Below are positions 5,181 through 5,364 of a stretch of 5,364 bases of DNA, in pieces. A program made the position numbers and the translations under genes. Positions within the stretch are counted from its first letter, which is position 1; the number at the start of each line of letters is the position of its first letter. Origin of the DNA: Bacillota bacterium (GTDB taxonomy: Bacteria; Bacillota; Bacilli; Tumebacillales; Effusibacillaceae); NCBI GenBank assembly GCA_020059765.1, contig JAGVBM010000323.1, positions 1-5,364 of the forward strand, written 5' to 3'. The notes under the pieces were generated by a model. That model ran no database searches, was not told the origin of the DNA, and saw nothing but the letters and a program-made list of their open reading frames with translations.

Positions 5181-5364
5181 TTATAAGGATCCTAATTCCG
5201 CCAAAGCATGCGGACATCGGCAGGTTCTTTCGCCCGTACCTTCTGCAATTACCTGAAAGAACAAACGGCGCACTTTTTCAATGTTGGCTTTCATTTCATC
5301 CACCACTTCCTGATGGGTCAAGACCGTATCCGTAACCCCGGTGCAGTAGTTCGTTACAATGCCG
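5181..5364 (-). CDS. mtnP: 5'-methylthioadenosine phosphorylase, C-terminal end (runs off right edge)
   Basis: Only the last 60 residues are visible, ending at TAA (5181-5183). The frame begins GIVTNYCTGVTDTVLTHQEV (visible residues 1-20) and continues VVDEMKANIEKVRRLFFQVI, the C-terminal region of the MTAP/PNP family (TNY-tG.....THqEV..., then a helix), and ends with ERTCRCPHALAELG, the C-x-C...AL tail of many bacterial and archaeal MtnP proteins. Known role: phosphorolysis of MTA (or 5'-deoxyadenosine) to the ribose-1-phosphate plus adenine. The base-recognition residues, which would separate MTA from methylthioinosine preference, lie beyond the edge. Position directly upstream of mtnA, its pathway successor, supports the call. 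The Cys pair CRC (5214-5222) may form a disulfide, as described for hyperthermophile MTAPs. Confidence 0.88.
   Translation of the reverse strand, partial: GIVTNYCTGVTDTVLTHQEVVDEMKANIEKVRRLFFQVIAEGTGERTCRCPHALAELGSL

Noticed and set aside
4793..5335. Long plus-strand open frame opposite mtnA and mtnP
   Set aside because: Shadow of the minus-strand coding pattern, rich in Arg, His, Phe and Cys, with no ribosome binding site.

Overview
The window looks like chromosomal DNA of a spore-former-type Bacillota, probably a relative of the Alicyclobacillaceae/Bacillales. The reasons are moderate GC content, strong AGGAGG/GAGGTG ribosome binding sites, SigA-type promoters with TGn extended -10 elements, and a ypmA-ypmB (DUF4264 / TseB-like) gene pair typical of that phylum. 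The genus is an inference. All genes but one lie on the minus strand.

Right half (5364 to 2150, minus strand): a tight purine-nucleoside/methylthio salvage operon. In transcription order it holds the 3' end of mtnP (5'-methylthioadenosine phosphorylase), mtnA (methylthioribose-1-phosphate isomerase), a class II aldolase of the FucA/Ald2/DrdA type, and mtaD (5'-methylthioadenosine/S-adenosylhomocysteine deaminase). Gaps are 16, 10 and 11 nt, and each downstream gene has its ribosome binding site on or beside the upstream stop codon. Together the genes can take MTA or 5'-deoxyadenosine, by-products of SAM chemistry, to an alkyl-ribose-1-phosphate, then to the ribulose-1-phosphate, and finally to DHAP plus a two- or three-carbon aldehyde (the 'DHAP shunt'). 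The deaminase adds a hypoxanthine-releasing entry or side branch. No terminator was found after mtaD.

Middle (about 1822-2149): a short interval that holds a previously easy-to-miss plus-strand gene of 59 codons. It has a GTG start, a good ribosome binding site, a SigA promoter and a leader hairpin. It is convergent with mtaD and divergent from ypmA. The two divergent promoters overlap.

Left half (1821 to 1, minus strand): ypmA (64 aa) and ypmB/tseB-like (169 aa, membrane-anchored), closed by a clear intrinsic terminator at 1012-1047. A second unit then starts from its own extended -10 promoter. It encodes a 179-aa single-pass membrane protein of unknown function. By a 4-nt ATGA overlap, this is followed by an FtsH-like AAA+ ATPase that has two N-terminal membrane segments and almost no loop between them, and that runs off the left edge after the Walker A motif. 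The coupled pair (membrane anchor protein plus loop-less membrane AAA+ ATPase) and the compact four-gene DHAP-shunt-type operon with a built-in deaminase are the most interesting parts of the window.
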